64,000 nt of DNA, taken from NCBI RefSeq assembly GCF_901709675.1, contig NC_051089.1:2828476-2892475 (forward strand), given 5' to 3'. The stretch comes from Syngnathus acus. Lineage: Eukaryota; Chordata; Actinopteri; Syngnathiformes; Syngnathidae. Of the stretch, positions 62,752-64,000 are shown piece by piece. Made by a program: the position numbers and the translations under genes. How positions within the stretch are numbered: position 1 is the first letter of the stretch; the number at the start of each line of letters is the position of its first letter. Below the pieces are notes generated by a model. The model did no database searches, was not told the DNA's origin, and saw only the letters and a list, made by a program, of their open reading frames with translations.

Positions 62752-64000
62752 TTACGTTGTCTTCTTTTTCTTAACGCTTTTGTGTTCGCTGTACTGCACC
62801 TTGAAACGACATCAACGGCATCAACACAAAGCGCAACGGTGACAAAAAGAATATCTTTGTTTCATTGCCATGTGACCACCCGGCCGTGACTTGATAAGAA
62901 CTAACAGGAAGCTGATGGTGGTCTCGTTTTAGCAAAATTAAATCCCATGATGAGGAAGTGCGCGGAATGTGATGCCAACAAACTTGGTGTTTGCGTCAAT
63001 TAAAATGTTCCATCTTACCTTCTGTACATCTGAAGGTACCCTGCTCAGGAAGTCCAGCACCTCGTTGTTGTCGATGGCGAAAGGGTTGCGCAATCGCTTG
63101 GTGAATTTATTGATGCCTAGAATTCAGGAAAAAAATGTGAAAACTAACCCTCTTGGAAAAAAAAAAAAGTATTAGGAGTGGCTCGTACCCCATATTAAGA
63201 CAATGTAGCGCAGTGGGATGTAATAGGTGAGCACAGTGGCCGTACTAAAGAGCAGCAAAGCCAGGCTGGACAGGAAGGGCTCCGACCAGTTGAACGTGCT
63301 AAAAAACAACAAAAACACACAAAATTCTCTTACAAAAATCGACCAAATATGAAATGCGAGCTCGTGAAAAGGTTACTTTTTAATCCGCTCCCCGAAGTTG
63401 GCCATCTCATCCAGGAAGGTCTGAAGGCTGATGACGATGTCCTGCACCATGTGGATCTTCTCCATCAAACCTCGGCGCTCGGACTCCTGACGTCAGCGGC
63501 ACAAATTGACACGCTTGCCTCCGTTGTAATTTGGTGGTTATAATTGATTACCTTCTCGTCGTCCTCCTCTTCGTCACCTACGTCCATACTGCTCTGAGAA
63601 GAACCAACATTCACGTTAGCGGAGGAATACATTTATCAATTTTGTTCATTTCCAGTGAGGACAAAGTGGAAAAAAAAATGTAAATGCCAAATCAAAGGCC
63701 TCCTTTAAAAATGTGAAATAAAGATGACACTCACCAGGTCTTGACTGTCTTGCCCGGAGCAGATCTGTACGTAGTTCCATGAGATGAGCAGGACCAGGAT
63801 GAGGGGAAGCATATAGAACTCCCAGTGCCACACCATCAACAGGAACACCTGCAGACATGTCATTGATGATTCGTCAGCCAATAAGAGAGCAGCAATTACT
63901 GCACTTCCTGTTTGAACCATTACTATTTCCTGCAAATTATGAACCTCACTTGTTGTGTTAAGGCACACATTGATAATAATAATAATAATAATAATAATAG
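62752..64000 (-). CDS. mctp2: MCTP2, C-terminal membrane region (partial, continues right)
   Basis: Multiple C2 and transmembrane domain protein, an ER and vesicle calcium/phospholipid binder. Six coding exons are in the window, in transcript order: 63848-63735, 63593-63552, 63486-63377, 63298-63189, 63116-63019 and 62799-62752. They join in phase and give the last 173 residues and a TAA stop (62752-62754). Two membrane segments are visible ([39 protein letters not shown]), separated by an acidic linker (DEEEDDEK). The conserved tail reads [19 protein letters not shown] then [20 protein letters not shown] and LRNP match MCTP2 rather than MCTP1, as does the nr2f2 neighbourhood. The C2 domains lie beyond 64000. 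The tail ends in a Lys-rich VKKKKTT. Confidence 0.93.

Noticed and set aside
62752-64000. Assignment to MCTP1
   Set aside because: MVQDIV, LRNP and QDSQD fit MCTP2, and MCTP1 would be expected beside nr2f1.

Overview
The window is nuclear DNA from a bony fish, most likely a derived (percomorph-type) teleost. The evidence is split vertebrate genes with GT-AG introns, a guanylate-cyclase-activating protein of the teleost type, abundant hAT-like DNA transposons, and AT-rich intergenic DNA with (TG)n, (ATGG)n and (GAAT)n microsatellites. The species cannot be fixed from this sequence alone.

Layout, left to right. 1-5950 is repeat DNA: two imperfect ~985 bp tandem units plus a partial third, then four to five units of a separate ~750 bp satellite. 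5950-12100 has no gene I can defend except one weak exon candidate at 7335-7502. 12230-12723 (+) is a complete three-exon gene for a 67-residue secreted or signal-anchored protein. It sits tail-to-tail with mapk8ip1 and looks like the fish counterpart of FREY1/C11orf94. 14189-27038 (-) is mapk8ip1 (JIP1), 12 coding exons and 787 residues, with the JNK-binding motif, SH3 and PTB domains intact. 27553-28447 (-) is a complete four-exon GCAP (guca1 family) with two CRX/OTX-type sites upstream. 31420-41622 (+) is slco3a1 (OATP3A1), 10 coding exons and 704 residues. 47439-52806 (+) is an nr2f2-like COUP-TF gene, 3 coding exons and 410 residues. 54690-58721 is a 4.0 kb non-autonomous foldback hAT-like element with a perfect 8 bp target-site duplication and an internal 235 bp tandem array. 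62752-64000 (-) holds the last six coding exons of mctp2; the rest of that gene lies to the right.

The genes do not form an operon or a pathway. They record synteny: frey1-like and mapk8ip1 match the human 11p11.2 neighbourhood, while slco3a1, nr2f2 and mctp2 match human 15q26, with the GCAP gene at the join. All exon limits were read by hand from splice sites and reading phase. Gene names rest on remembered family sequences and human gene order, not on a database search.
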